A stretch of 64,000 nucleotides of DNA from Antrodiella citrinella (taxonomy: Eukaryota > Basidiomycota > Agaricomycetes > Polyporales > Steccherinaceae), in NCBI GenBank assembly GCA_004802725.1, contig SGPM01000092.1:1-64000 (forward strand), read 5' to 3'. The notes beneath the pieces are model-generated. The model did not search any database. It had not been told where the DNA came from and saw only the letters and a program-made list of their open reading frames with translations. This document shows positions 1 through 11,488 of the stretch, piece after piece (position 1 is the stretch's first letter; every line of letters starts with the position of its first letter). The translations under genes were made by a program, and so were the position numbers.

Positions 1-480
1 CAGCGTTGGAGAGACCACTCAGTCGAGGGGGGAAAGTGAGTCGTGCTTCATGGGTACATCTGTCGTAGTGCTCATTTGATTTTCAGGCGTCTACTGGCAG
101 CGGTGTGGCGGCAAAAAAGCCTGCAGCACGAAAGAAACAGAAGCAACTGGCGGCAACAGAACCAGCAGTCCTCGAGGAACAGCCTGACGGCGGCCCTTCC
201 CCTCAAAGCGTAGGTCTTGACATGCTACAGCGTGATTTCCAACTCTGACATCATGCATGCACAGGGAGCCATGGCTGATGGGTCACACGACAAGGCAATG
301 CTCATGGACGAAAAGGCGGATGGCTCGGAAGGTGATAAGGTCAGACCACGTTGTTGGATGTAATTCAAACAGCTGACATCACGAACAGGTTGTGGCGGCT
401 GCTGGACCATCGAATCTGAAGGCGGAAGAAGTGGGCAAGAAAGGATCAACGAAGTCGAACGAGATTATCGCCGACACAAA
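1..480 (+). CDS. 3' part of a lysine-rich protein gene (5' truncated by window)
   Basis: Four short exons can be read on the plus strand with clean splice signals and all in phase 0: about 3-35, 95-208, 273-341 and 390-480. The donor after the last one is GTTAGT, so at least one more exon should follow. The predicted peptide is low complexity: a basic stretch (AAKKPAARKKQKQ) followed by acidic and alanine-rich segments. It has no domain I recognise and looks intrinsically disordered, as in many nuclear proteins. No continuation can be read past 480, where a CT-rich tract, a 20-base direct repeat and an LTR-like patch follow, so the 3' end may be disrupted. The function is unknown. Confidence 0.4.
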
Positions 481-551
481 GGTTAGTCTCCTCCCTCCCC
501 CTTCGCTTCCTTCCCTCTGCACTGCACCCCTTCCCTCCCTTGCTTCCCTGA

Positions 552-618
552 ATGGCCAGTCTATTGAGACGGGTATTCGGTGGGGTTTTCTCGCCCGTAT
601 GGCCAGTCTATTGAGACG
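552..618. repeat. 20-base direct repeat
   Basis: The sequence ATGGCCAGTCTATTGAGACG occurs perfectly at 552-571 and again at 599-618. The 27 bases between the copies have no evident coding role. The second copy ends exactly where the LTR-like TGTTACG begins. The repeat may come from slippage, or it may be part of a larger element collapsed at the assembly gap at 677-678. Confidence 0.8.
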
Positions 619-880
619 TGTTACGTGAGGCGTAACTTCGGCACGAGTTCTGACTAGGACGAGGTTCAAGTGAGACGNNGAGGACGATGTGCAGACGAGG
701 ACGATGTTCAGAGTGGAAGATAACCTCTATTAACAAGGAGGTCAAGTTGGGGAACAACTTGACCGACACGTACAGGTATTTATACAGGTATGAGAACTGC
801 GGAATCTGAAGGAGGATCGTTCGAGTACTAAAGGACTGCGGAAGGAAAGGAGAAATGTTCAAAGGGAAACCGTTGGAACA
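619..880. mobile_element. Possible solo LTR or LTR fragment
   Basis: The block starts TGTTACGTGAGG and can be closed at GTTGGAACA, giving the TG...CA ends with short TGTT/AACA inverted termini expected of fungal LTR retrotransposons. It holds two N bases at 677-678. The bases flanking the two ends (AGACG and GTGAG) do not match, so there is no target-site duplication. No gag or pol coding sequence is near. This rests on terminal shape only. It could equally be unique intergenic DNA. Confidence 0.25.
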
Positions 881-1576
881 GTGAGCGTTGGACGGTGACA
901 GTTCATCCGCAGTAAGGGAAAGGGAAAGGGGGTGAGTCGTACTAGGTATACGTATGGGAGTCCATATGCGGGTAAGGGTACGACGAAGGAAGTGGATAAG
1001 GGAATAAGGGGATAATGGGGAATAAAGGGAAAGGAAGGGAAAAAGAATAAGAGCGCACGCGTGTTTGTAACAGTGTGTTCTCCTGCGCTTAGGAGCCCGT
1101 CCGGTGCATCAGCGCGAAGCAGGGGAAGGATGAAAGCACCGGACTCGTCTTCGGATGCGCGGCGCATGAGCTCGCGTGCAACTATCTCTTCCAGATCCCG
1201 CTTGTCTCCGCCACCACTGAAGAATGAGGAAAACCCGGAGATGACGGACGGAATAGCACGAAGCAGGGGCCCAAGGAAGGATGCGCCCGACTCGTGAACG
1301 TTGCTGTTGGCGATTTGGTCGTAGGCGCGGAGTTGCAGCTCACGGGCCAAAAGCTCACGGGCAGTGTGCTCCCGTGAGTGCCCCGTATGAATACCGACCA
1401 TGCGAACGGGCTCGTGAGTCAACAGTCAGGAGTCCCGTGCATACATAGGGACATAGCTATTGGCAAGGGGTGAGTGCTCGCTTCTAACTCTACACCAACA
1501 CGGTGACTCACGGAGCAGCAACGGCAGGTGCGGCAACGGCGGCAAGGGTGAGCGCAGCGACAGTAGGAGTGTACAT
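859..1576 (-). pseudogene. Small secreted protein gene with an in-frame stop
   Basis: The start at 1574-1576 opens an exon for a typical signal peptide (MYTPTVAALTLAAVAAPAV), followed by a GTGAGT donor. The best acceptor gives a second exon whose frame meets TGA at 1426-1428. The same frame then stays open for about 185 codons. The open part contains two related segments, ESGASFLGPLLRA and ESGAFILPLLRA, and dibasic or RR sites, so it was probably coding. The last 70 or so codons are low complexity and may be antisense 3' UTR. The organisation resembles the secreted genes at 5.2-5.6 kb and 49-50 kb. Either the TGA is a nonsense mutation or I have missed an intron that removes it. The function is unknown. 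Confidence 0.4.
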
Positions 1577-2700
1577 CTTGGATGAAAATATGACTTGAGA
1601 TTGGACGTGAAGGAATGGGTTGGTAGAGAGATTATTCGTAAATGTCGAACCAGCGACGAGAAAAAAACGAAAAGGCTGCAACGGAAGTAACGATTAGAAC
1701 CAAGGACAGATACGGAAACGGCTGGGATTGACTTGCCAACCAGTGCCTATGATATGAAGTGGGCTGGATGATGAAGTGAGGAGCTGAGGGGAAAGCATCC
1801 CATTGTCCCCATTTATACGACCTGTGAAGGAGCTCAGTACTCGAACAAGATTGAGATGAAGCGCAGATCACAGCCAATACGCGATCTCCTTGGATTGACA
1901 AGAATCGCCCTGATCTTCCGGAAACAAGACTTCTCAAGATATCTTGGCTCTGTCGGCGTCACATTCATGGTTTGTTGGGCGGGACGATATGCGATCATTC
2001 TAAGACATTTATGTCGTTACTGGTGAGCATCTGTCCACTGTATTTAACAAGCGACCTACAATGATGTGCGCCACTTGAGATTGAAACTGCTTGGCCACCT
2101 TTTCATCACGCCGCCGCATCCTTGGTGTAAAGACGGGGCCGTGAACACAGCATCAGTACGCCCGGTTCTATTTGTGATGAAGAGAGACGTACTCTTACAT
2201 TCAACCACTGGGGTTGCTTGGGACGAGCTTTCATCGTGACAAACCAGTGTCATTCGACGTAGACGTCCAGGACTTCGGAGCATAGGTATCATAGCGCGGC
2301 GGCGAAGCAAAAAGTAATGCCGAGAGAGAATTAGCTTGCACGTTTCATGCATGCATAGGGATACAAGACTCTTGGAAATGGCTGAAAGCTTGGAAGATGT
2401 TCGCTCCGATTTGAAAGGATCATAGTGGCACATGATACCGGCCCGTCGTTATTGGCCGTGAGTCGTGATGTTGTCTTTAATGGCGCACGCGGCGAGAAGT
2501 GCAGAACTCGATCTCCCATCACCCGAATCCTGTGGTAGTAAGTATAATAGTTCAATTGTATCATGAAGTAACAAGTGTAGAAATCTGCGATAGTCAAGAT
2601 ACTACCATTGCCTTCCCGCCTTGATCTTGGCGGCTTTGACTCACAAGTTCAATAGAACCATGGCATGAAATCGTATCCGGACTCGGGCTGAATACCTCGG
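1577..2700. other. Intergenic, no supported gene
   Basis: Open frames here (for example 1632-1937 and 2056-2433 on the minus strand) show no domain, no consistent exon structure and no coding-like composition. The last 60 bases, 2640-2700, still align with the downstream part of the DUF6533-tail copy at 50.35-50.42 kb, so they are former coding or 3' flank of the neighbouring gene. Confidence 0.5.
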
Positions 2701-4336
2701 TCAGAAAAGGACACGATGTGCAGGAGGGTCGAGCACATACCTTTCAACATCACCCCCTCTAGCAAGCCGGTCCAATCCAGCGAGGAACAGTTTTTCCGCT
2801 TCCTCACACTGGGACGCACTGTAATTCTCCACATCATCCGCCTGTCCTGTAATCCAGGTGGAACCGAGGCCCAGAGGAGCTCCTAAGTTCCCTGTAAGCG
2901 CACCGGCGAATCTCAGGCTCATAGTGGATGCCAGTCCTGATTGAAAACCACAAGACTCTTGACGGACGTCCCTCAGATCCAGTATGAATCTTGCGACGAG
3001 GTTGGTTGCCATGCTGGGTAACATGTGAGACCAGAGAACAGCAGCCGTGATAATGCGCTTACGCTTCGTTTATGTAGACGAAAGACGTCGAGCCGCTGGT
3101 ATTGTCGCGCAAGAAAATGTCCAAAAGAAGGGTTACAACGTTCAGGGCAAGGAGAGAACTTCAGATGCTCATCAGGATAGAGCACGATAACGATGGAAAT
3201 GCTGCGTACGCAAAGTACAAGGTCCCTTAAAACGCAGAAATATAATGAACATCACCCATGCGACTAGTGGGTCATTTGAACGTACCGTCGCGGATGATTA
3301 GCGTTGAATATGGCGGCTTAAATTCCTCCATCTCCCTACGTGTTTCCAGCGCGTAGGCGGTTTGCTTCCATGTTATTAACAGGACTAGAAGGTCAGATGC
3401 GATAGCAATACCTCGCGTCACTATAGGTACTGCACAGGCTTGGAGGATCAGGTAGAAGTTCATAAGCTTCAGTCAGATGAATTGCATACGCCTGGTAAGA
3501 AGCTGGATGTAAGGAATAATTCGGACAAGAGGGCGACCATGGACTCACGACGCAGGAGCAACAGACAAGAACGTCGCTGAGCAACCTCCGTCGATCGTAA
3601 ACGTCTGTGGACGGCTGTAGTTATACTAAAATGACACATCAATACATGAACACATAGAAGTCAGAACAGCTCACTATGTTGACGCAGGGGACGAAAATGC
3701 TGAACGAGAATACTACAAGGGCGGGGACCCACTTCAGGCGACATATAACCCATACACGCAACGCGGAGAAAACTACAGGCACAGTAAGCGAGACGAGTGC
3801 AATATGATTGTGGGAGAAGGACGCACATGCAATCCCGAACATCCCTAGGACGTCTACAACATATGCCATGATCGACGTCATTTCGCATCTACAAAGCATG
3901 TAACTCAGTATCCCGATCGTCGCAGAAAGGAAAATAAAATATACCCCTATAAACACGACGCAAGTTCAGGTTTGTTGATTGTCGGGCTCAGTCACGAAAA
4001 CTCACCAGCAAATTGATGGGCATAACGGCGGGCAGTCCCAAGACCACCAACTCAATCAGCGTGCAATAGCGCTGCAAGATGAACAACACTGTCACGAGAT
4101 TGGGTTTCTTGGTCCAGATGCACTGGACCTCGCGGGAAAATGTGAGTAAAGTGTCGTAAGTGATAAGCACTGCATCATAAATAAGCACACGTTAACCAAG
4201 ACTTATGCCATTCAAGACACTGACCAGCAGCCACGAGTAGACACGAGTTAGAGAAGAAGCTAAGATAAAATGTTAGGTGATTACGCATATGGAGATAAAG
4301 AGGTATATTCACTCACTAGGTTTCGTTGCCGGACAT
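2701..4336 (-). CDS. DUF6533-type seven-helix membrane protein
   Basis: The start is taken at 4334-4336. Exons 4317-4336, 4225-4259 and 4006-4169 join in phase and give MSGNETYFFSN, then hydrophobic residues and ITYDTLLTFSREVQCIW. That is the signature of the DUF6533 domain found in basidiomycete membrane proteins. Later exons carry transmembrane helices: SALRVWVICRLKWVP around 3750, IAIASDLLVLLITWKQ around 3400, and a final segment ending NLVARFILDLRDVRQ near 2960. The cytoplasmic tail ends at TGA 2701-2703. Exons between 3300 and 4000 are not fully resolved. The family is predicted to sit in a membrane and its role is unknown. The tail is duplicated, inverted, at 50.07-50.42 kb. That copy stays open past the point where this one stops. 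Confidence 0.7.
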
Positions 4337-5179
4337 CTTTCGTGCTTCCAGAAGTAATGAGGAATTGTACCACAAGGAAATGTCAATGTGCAAAGCAACA
4401 AGTCCTCAGGCGCAGTATATATACCACACATCCTCGAGCTCGTGAGCACAGTGCTTGACGTGTACGTCCGCAAGGATTGCGATATCGACATGCAGATACA
4501 GAGGACAGATACTCTCAAGGACAATGTCTTCTGGATGGTTGGGACCTGTCCCATCTGACAGAAAACATAGCAGTGCGGTCCGTGCCGGACACTTATACAA
4601 CCAATCTAAGGGCGAACAGAACTTGAGAACGACGTTAATGCGCACTAGTAGAGGAAGTAGCTACCAAAAAGGTCAGGGAATACAACACTCCCGCACAGGA
4701 ATGTATACCCCCCGAGTATCACTATACTCAGGACCTGTAAGCAGTGCCGAGGAGCATTGCCTTTTTTTGCCAACAATGATCGTGCCCGTGACATTCCGCA
4801 AACGCTGGCTTGGAACAGGAGAAGTGGCTCGGACCACAGGTTGTCAGTGCAGTGAGATATCTTGAAGATAGAATCCCATCCAATCCTTGACAAGAAATGT
4901 TCCCGCTCAAGCGTTGAAGAGAGGATAACAGAAAAGAAAGATGTTTGTCGCGGTCCCGGACGAGTCGGACTCACATAGCGGAGTAAGACTGCCTTTGGAT
5001 CGTGTCGGCTTCTGTCGGCATCGCACTCTGCACGTCTTGACGTCCTCATTCTCAGGCTCCAGGCGTATATTGACACTTCAGACGATCATTCCACCTCCAA
5101 AGAAAATATCATATTCACAGTAGCACAGTGCATCACCGATAAAACCGAAGTACGGTTATAACTCTCAGGAACAACCCCT
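4337..5179. other. Unresolved region upstream of the DUF6533 gene
   Basis: Minus-strand frames of 143 codons (4645-5076) and about 80 codons (4309-4645) are open and include a hydrophobic segment near 4650-4730 (VLSIVILGGYTFLCGSVVF). They have no recognisable domain and no exon chain that I can close. They might be remains of another membrane-protein gene or chance frames. The promoter and 5' leader of the DUF6533 gene must lie at the left end of this stretch. Confidence 0.3.
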
Positions 5180-5569
5180 TTAGAACAAGACAGCTCCAAC
5201 GAGCGTTACAAGGGAGAACGCAATCGCAGGAAGCACGGTGTCTGGGGAAAGCGACAAGGCTGTTCTTATCTCACGGTCCTCGTCCCTTGTTCACAACGGA
5301 AGGAAGAGGCTTATGTACCTAAATTCACGCGCGAGCATCTTCTCGTCCTGTTGACGTTTGAGGAGATTGTCCACAGCAGCACGCGCTTCCACTGGCGCAA
5401 AGGGACCCGTCAAGGCATGTGTGGAGGCGTCGTAGTCACGAACGAATAGGCCACGAGCTTCCGTACATCCAAGTTCGAGATGAGGAGGGACTGACTGCGG
5501 AGCGGCGAGCGCACTGGGGGCTGCGACCATAGCGATGGAAAGAGTAGCGAGGACGTTACGGGCGTACAT
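5180..5569 (-). CDS. Small secreted protein with hydrophobic C-terminus
   Basis: Two exons, 5319-5569 and 5180-5264, sum to 336 bases, a 111-residue protein. The start at 5567-5569 is chosen because it begins a signal peptide (MYARNVLATLSIAMVAAPSA, cut after ALA). The in-frame upstream start would add hydrophilic residues ahead of it. The mature part is short, contains one cysteine, and has KR in LLKRQQDEK, a possible Kex2 site. The C-terminus (DTVLPAIAFSLVTLVGAVLF) is a hydrophobic tail that could be a GPI signal or membrane anchor. The acceptor GATAAG is the least certain element. It shares the signal-peptide style and spacing of the secreted genes at 0.9-1.6 kb and 49-50 kb. The function is unknown. 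Confidence 0.55.
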
Positions 5570-6131
5570 GATGATGTGTGGATGGATTCGAAGGAGAGAT
5601 GAGGAATAGAGAAGGGTCATTAGAGGTGGAATTTAAAGTAAAGCAGAGGCTATACGAACATTGCGAGTATATTTGAATATACAGTAACGATATAGTATGG
5701 TAGCACTCACCCGGGCCCCGACCAGCATCGTAGAAATTGAAGGTGAAGTAAGATTGGGCGACTTGCAGACCACACACAAGCAGCTGGCCTTTCTTATACC
5801 CAGCGGACAGCTAGCCCGACTAGCAGGAGAACCTAGACGACCATCCATGCACTGCTTTGACCACCGTTGACCAGGTCTGAATAAGCAGATCAAATGAGGA
5901 TTATGAGATATTGATGCTGGACGGGATGATGTTGCTGGACCGTGACTTTGGATGTTCTGCCAGTGTATCGGTGCTATGCTCTCGAGGATACAGCGCTCGC
6001 GTTCATCCACAAGACGAGAATCATTACGTAGTATTGACTGGGGCGCCGCGGTCTGATTAAACCATAAGAACATGACAGTGTGGAGGCCGGAATCGGAGTA
6101 TGATAGTACAGCGTCGCTGATTTGAGAGGAT
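5570..6131. other. Intergenic, no supported gene
   Basis: A 146-codon minus-strand frame (5633-6073) overlaps the likely promoter of the secreted gene. It has no domain or splice structure, and I treat it as noise. Confidence 0.5.
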
Positions 6132-7549
6132 CTAGAAAGGAGACGGGCCTCGCCTCAACTTGAATCTGCCGTCCATGGAGGTTGGCAAGAGTAAAAGTCC
6201 TTGTTGCTGCAGACCTTCGCGTACGATGGCGTTGATTGTGCCCAAGGTCGAGCTGGATACTTCCTGGAAATGTGTGGCAGAGAACGTCACCCGATGCAAC
6301 AGCTTCGCACGCGGAACGACACTCTGGATGAAAGCGAAGGGAAATACGTGGTTGTTGAGAGCCCCGTCGGGGTCTGACGAGAAGATGTCGTTGAATATGA
6401 CGTGACGAACAGTGTTCGAGAGGGTTGATAACGTCTCTGTGACTGTCTCGGTTACTTCGACTGGCGTGAACTTGTCGATGGAAACTCTGAGTTTCAAGAC
6501 TGCCACTGACTTGAAGCCTGCCAGCAGTGCTGATATACGCCTGTGAGATTCCGGCTCTGTGTGCGTGTATGTCAATTCATAGCGAGGATAAACGGTAATA
6601 TGTTATGTTGTGGTCTCACCTGGGAATTTCGTACCAGGTCCCGACGGAGCAGAACATGGGCCCCACTGATACTTCAGCGTTGGCTGGCGCAAATGAGAAT
6701 GAAAAGTGCTGAACAGCGAAGTGAATGCTGTCAACCCAAACGTGACGGTATAATTGGCCTCCAAGCAGGCCAGCACGTCGGGCTTGAGAACAGCGCACAA
6801 GATGAGGCACATCGACCGAATAGCGGTGTGATCCTCGTAGGACCGGATGACAAGCCTGAGAATGTGTCGATAGTAGTGGTGTAGCAAAAGATACAGCTGG
6901 TGAACCAGGTTCGCGATTCGCATGCTCGCGAGCTCTGACTCCGGGAGAATCTGCAGATACACGATCTGCAAAGTTCGCACCTCGGCGAAGACACCTAACG
7001 TGGCGACGAACACTTTGAGCATGAGTACATGGGCAGTGTACATGGTCAAGGCGTCCAGCTTTGCGAAAGAGTCGACTACGATGTCTTGCTCGCAGTGACA
7101 GGCAAAGGTTACACATTGGAGAAGCAGTGTATCGAGGTTTGGCAGGGAACTTGCAATGCGGACAAATTATGCGAGCAAATCCACCGTATATTGTGATATG
7201 GCGGATGAATCTACCCACAGAAGGAGCGTTGTCCAGAAAACGTGAAAATATGGAAAACCGTTCTGGGTATTGAGCAGTAGAGATTGCGACTGTGTTGTAG
7301 AGGCAGTGACGACGGGTCGCGGTACTGAACGCATGCGAAACCAAGGCCCGGAGCAGGAGAACAGACACTCGCATGTCATCGTGGAGGTAACCGACGATGC
7401 AGTTAAAGATATCGATGGGTAGGTCTGGTATGTGTAACGCATCCCTTTGCAATGACTGTCTTATCGCAGCGAATATTGGATCCTCTTGAAACTGTGGGCT
7501 ACCGTAGCCTACTAGTGTCACTGCGTTGGGTACAGACTGTAACTGCAAA
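6132..7549 (-). CDS. F-box-like protein
   Basis: The first recognised coding exon runs from an acceptor near 7550 and holds the F-box at LPIDIFNCIVGYLHDD followed by LVSHAFSTATRRHCLYN. This matches the basidiomycete F-box family, which links substrates to SCF ubiquitin ligases. Downstream, SLPNLDTLLLQCVTF looks like a leucine-rich segment. The last intron is clear (donor GTGAGA near 6617, acceptor ACACAG near 6560) and joins GTKFP to EPESHRR. The protein ends RRGPSPF at 6132-6134. Two points are open. The initiator Met must lie in an upstream exon I could not fix. Near 7150-7190 the frame changes with no good GT-AG intron, so a frameshift or an unusual intron is possible. Confidence 0.6.
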
Positions 7550-7571
7550 TTCTGCAATAGCCGAATGGCAG

Positions 7572-9537
7572 AGCCTCAGGTGAGTGTTAGAACTTGATGT
7601 TTAGGGTAAGACTCACTCGAAAAAAACCAACTCGCTGTCTAAGATGAATACTTATTGTCCACACTTGACGGTGGAAGCTCCGAGTCAAGGGGAGGACTGC
7701 GGCGTCAAAATATGAAATTGTAGGCGCATAGCGTCACCGTCGTCACCTGTGACCGTCACGCTATGCCTGGCTGTTTCGTGTAAGTGTGTAATATGTACCC
7801 AACTTGATCAAAGGCGAGCTCAGTTTTGAGGACCGAGGAATACGCTATTCAAACGTTTTGTAAAACTCGTGAAGACTTCCAAGTTCAACGTATGAATCTC
7901 TACTATACAGATCAGTAGTAGATTCAGTACTAATGAAATTGAGGTGACATTTGTGGGAGGTGAGTGTTCAAGTCTCTTCGAATTGATACTAGTGCTTGAC
8001 TGACCGGCGACCGTTTTCCAGATTCCGAAACCGAGTCTAAAGGTGGCTCGTCAGAAGGACCGGGCGCATTGTCGTGCATCTACCATGTTATATGGTTACA
8101 TAGCGCATCACATCACAGTGATTGGCTGTTCGTAGGTGACTAGGTGCGTCCACTGGCAGATCTCACCATCTCACGGCTCACGAAGGATGTCTCCATCGAA
8201 TATCGTTGACTTGACAGGCGGGGCACCCGTGGGGAGCTTTGACTCTGCGTTACTGCATCGATATTCCAGACTCACCCATGGCGCTGACCCCTGTTACGGC
8301 CTGGCAGCCAGTCGATTATGCACTGGCTGTCGAAGCTTGTATTTCTTGCCACACCTTGGAAGCCACTGAAGTTCATCGAGCTCGCGATCGGCCACTTGTG
8401 CGTACGCCACATGGTCACTACACTTTCCTTGAATATATCTCCTCAAGGGTGAAAGCGAATGCGACGACCTCATCGTTGGAGTAGTCAAACCTGTATTCTG
8501 GGATTCTATGGGTCGTCTGCTGGAGGCTGTTCTGCACCGTCTGCGCCCACTGGTAGCGTTTGAAACGAGCCGTACGTTCACGTTCTCATACTTTCCTTTC
8601 TCTCTTTTTTTTGTCACTCTGGAACCCTGGAATTGTCAATCAAGGCCTTCTCCGTCCAAATTCATCTCTCCATTCCCGTGTGTTCTCGCCTCTGCTTATC
8701 GGGGACGCACGAACGAGCTTGTCATCACAGCACTTGACCAGTATGAGGACATACTTTCGCGCAATGTGAACCCGACGCCATCGTAGTAGCGCGATCACTG
8801 TGGAGTTATGAATGTACGTACATACCTCTCATATTTGAGGGTGCAACTAATTGCAACTATTTATTGATGAAGACACGCGAATGGAGGTTTTTGCTGTGGC
8901 GAGTTGTTCTGTGCATCGGGTCCTTTGTCCTCGTTCAGTGTTCAACGTTCAAGCATCCCACCCTCTGTTTTGTCCGGTGGACCTGAGCCATGGTGCTCTC
9001 TCGTTATTGCTCGCACCTCATCTTTTTATTCATTCTCCTCTCTCCCTTCCTGAGTGATCGCCACGCGACGTGTGGATCTGTCAGCATCAAATTGCACCAC
9101 TAGCACCTCATGATTGAACTAAAGTATCTCGCCACAATGTTATCTGTATATCCCCCGCATTCCAGAAACTTGCAATTGTTCGCAGTGCGGCCGAATGTCC
9201 TAATGTAACACGTTGCCGCCATTCCCGAAACGAGTGTACAAAACGCTCACGATAAGCACAATTTTACTGATCATGTTCGCATCATTCATTGAATTTCATT
9301 CAAGATCCAACTTATATGTAGGGCAACACCGCCGTCTTCCCTCTTTCAATCCTCTCTCTTCATCTGTAGTCGTTTTATCACGACCCCGCCCCAGCCGACG
9401 ACCGACGACCGAGCTTTGACAATCTACGCGGCGCACAGCCATTCGGCACATTCTGACGGTATTCGGGCACTCAAGACACCGAGTCCACACTTTTTGTGAA
9501 GAAATTTCAAGAAACCAGGGCACATACATAGCCGACC
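7572..9537. other. Intergenic, with weak coding signs at 8.28-8.79 kb
   Basis: No domain is recognisable. Between about 8280 and 8786 the plus strand gives patches that read like protein: ALTPVTAWQPVDYALAVEA, then a different frame with LIVGVVKPVFWDSMGRLLEA, then NELVITALDQYEDILSRN ending at 8786. Introns could join them, but I found no convincing chain. It may be a small unknown gene or a decayed one. The 9060-9537 part is probably the promoter of the thioesterase gene. Confidence 0.3.
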
Positions 9538-10932
9538 ATGTCGACGACGCGAGCCTTGCAGACGCGTTTGACTTTACTGTCCTCTTTGCTCTCCAACGGA
9601 CGAAGCGTAGAAATGGTGCTGGCAGTCCTGCGTCCCATCATCCATGCGGTTCCTTCCATCCTCAAGTGGTCGGCAGCCCTCTTGTTCCTGATCAACATTC
9701 GGTCGTGGCCGTTGGTATGGCATTGTGCGTGTTCGAGGTTCAGGCTGTACGAGTCGACGAGCTCACCGTTGGCTGGCAGTCAAGATCTGGCGACCCATTT
9801 GGCGCTACCAATTCCGGTTCCTCTTCTTGAGATTGAGCATAATGTTGAAGTCGAAGAAGCAGAAGCAGTTGGCGGTAGAGCAGTTCCACGAGTCGCTCGC
9901 GCAGGTAGGGAAGAACCCATTTGACCTGGTGTCGACATATCGGACATGGGCTGGCCCAGACGACTGCGACTTCAACATGCATCTCAGCAACTCTTGCTAC
10001 TCGAAGGTGTGTGCATTGTAACATGTCCATGGGCCCCGACTAACACGTCTTATTCAGGTCCTCGACATGGCACGGTTCAATGCCGCGCTCTCATTCATGC
10101 CTTCCGGGTTCATTGCTGGCGTGTGGATGGCCTTGGGAGGTACGTTGTCCTGTGCAATGACTCGCTATCCCAGCTGACTCATCCCTGAACCCTTTAGCCA
10201 CGCACTTCAAGTTCCTGAAGGAGATCCCCATCTTTGCCACGTACGAGATCAGAACGAGCATTGCGAGCTGGGACAACAAATGGGTACGTCGCCTCTTCTC
10301 TCTCCCCCTCTCCCAGCTGGCTCACCCGAGCGTTGCAGTTGTACGTCCTGACCCGCTACGTGACGCACTCGAACAAGAAGAAAGGCACGCGGTCTCCTGC
10401 ACCGACGCCAGGGCAGAACACGCCGCCAGTGGGCCTCCCGTTCGTGCCGCACACGCACACGCCCGCGACGACACACGACACGCCCTCCTGCCTCGCGCCG
10501 TACGACTCCGCGCTGAGCAGCCTCATCGCCTCGCTCTCGGAGCGCGAAGAGCCCGACGGCGCGACGCTGCACTGCGTCGTCATCTCCGAAGTGTGCTTCA
10601 AGATCGGACGCATCACGGTCCCTCCGGCGGTCGCGATCGCCTCGGACGGGTTCCACGCACGTCCTGCTGCCTCTGAGGCGGATTTGACGAAGGTGCCCGA
10701 ACCGTACTCCCTCTCGAACCCTCCGCCTCATATGGAGAAGATCCGCGCGATGAAAGCGAAGGGCAACTTCAGGCCGTTGCAGAACTTCTACAAGGGCGGC
10801 TGGCGGGACGTTCCGGAGGACGAGCGATGGTGGATGACGGCCCTCGGCGGTGAGATCGAAGAGAAGCGCAGGCTGAACTTAGATTTGGTCAGTGGTGTTC
10901 AACGAGGCTTAGAGGGCGCGAGATACGTTTAG
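9538..10932 (+). CDS. THEM6-like hotdog-fold thioesterase family protein
   Basis: Five exons, 9538-9724, 9780-10006, 10058-10139, 10198-10283 and 10339-10932, have canonical splice sites and keep frame. The N-terminus has a hydrophobic helix (SAALLFLINIRSWPLVW), suggesting membrane anchoring. It is followed by a basic linker and the family core: a YRTWAGPDDCDFNMHLSNS motif, then a MARFNAAL segment and THFKFLKEIPIFATYEI. This is the pattern of the 4HBT/THEM6-type proteins, hotdog-fold proteins related to acyl-CoA thioesterases. Whether the protein is catalytic is unknown. A long proline- and threonine-rich insertion (about 10390-10500) splits the second half. The start at 9538 gives a well-formed N-terminal helix. 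Confidence 0.75.
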
Positions 10933-11488
10933 AGAGAGAGTTGTCCCTTTTCCAATGTCACGAACCTCGACGACCTGATGGATAGAGAATAGACGTGCAC
11001 CTTCGTATTGTAGAACACCTATATGTGACATACTCTTTGGACCGCCTTACGCGGTAATGGGTTTCTGTATATATTAATCTTTATCATGATTTTCCTTCGT
11101 GAGAGGTGTTGTTTGATACTTTGCTCGTCCTTGAACGGTGACGACGGTATAGTCTCGCGGACAAGATGATAGGTAGTCTCATTGGCTGACCTCGGTGTGG
11201 AAGACAATCAATCGTTTACATGATAGGATACAAAGAATGGTATTGAATTATCCGGGGTTTACATGCAAAGTCAGTACAATAAAATAGAAACAGGAGAGGG
11301 TATGCAGCGATGCAAAGTCTGTGAGGGGGAATCAAATGTACTGGTAATGTGATGTAATGGAGCTACAATGCGTGAAGGAATCTGAAGTTGTGAGTCGCGA
11401 CGTCATGGACATGAGAATAAACAAACGAGGATATAAAGTAAAATGGCTACATAAAGTAATGTGTTGGAGTCGTAATTGCGTGCGTATC
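10933..11488. other. Convergent intergenic region
   Basis: This separates the 3' ends of the thioesterase (plus) and the kinase gene (minus). It holds only AT-rich 3' flanks and no supported gene. Confidence 0.6.

Noticed and set aside
619..880. A confident LTR retrotransposon call
   Set aside because: No target-site duplication, no coding region and only one copy in view. It is kept as a low-confidence feature only.
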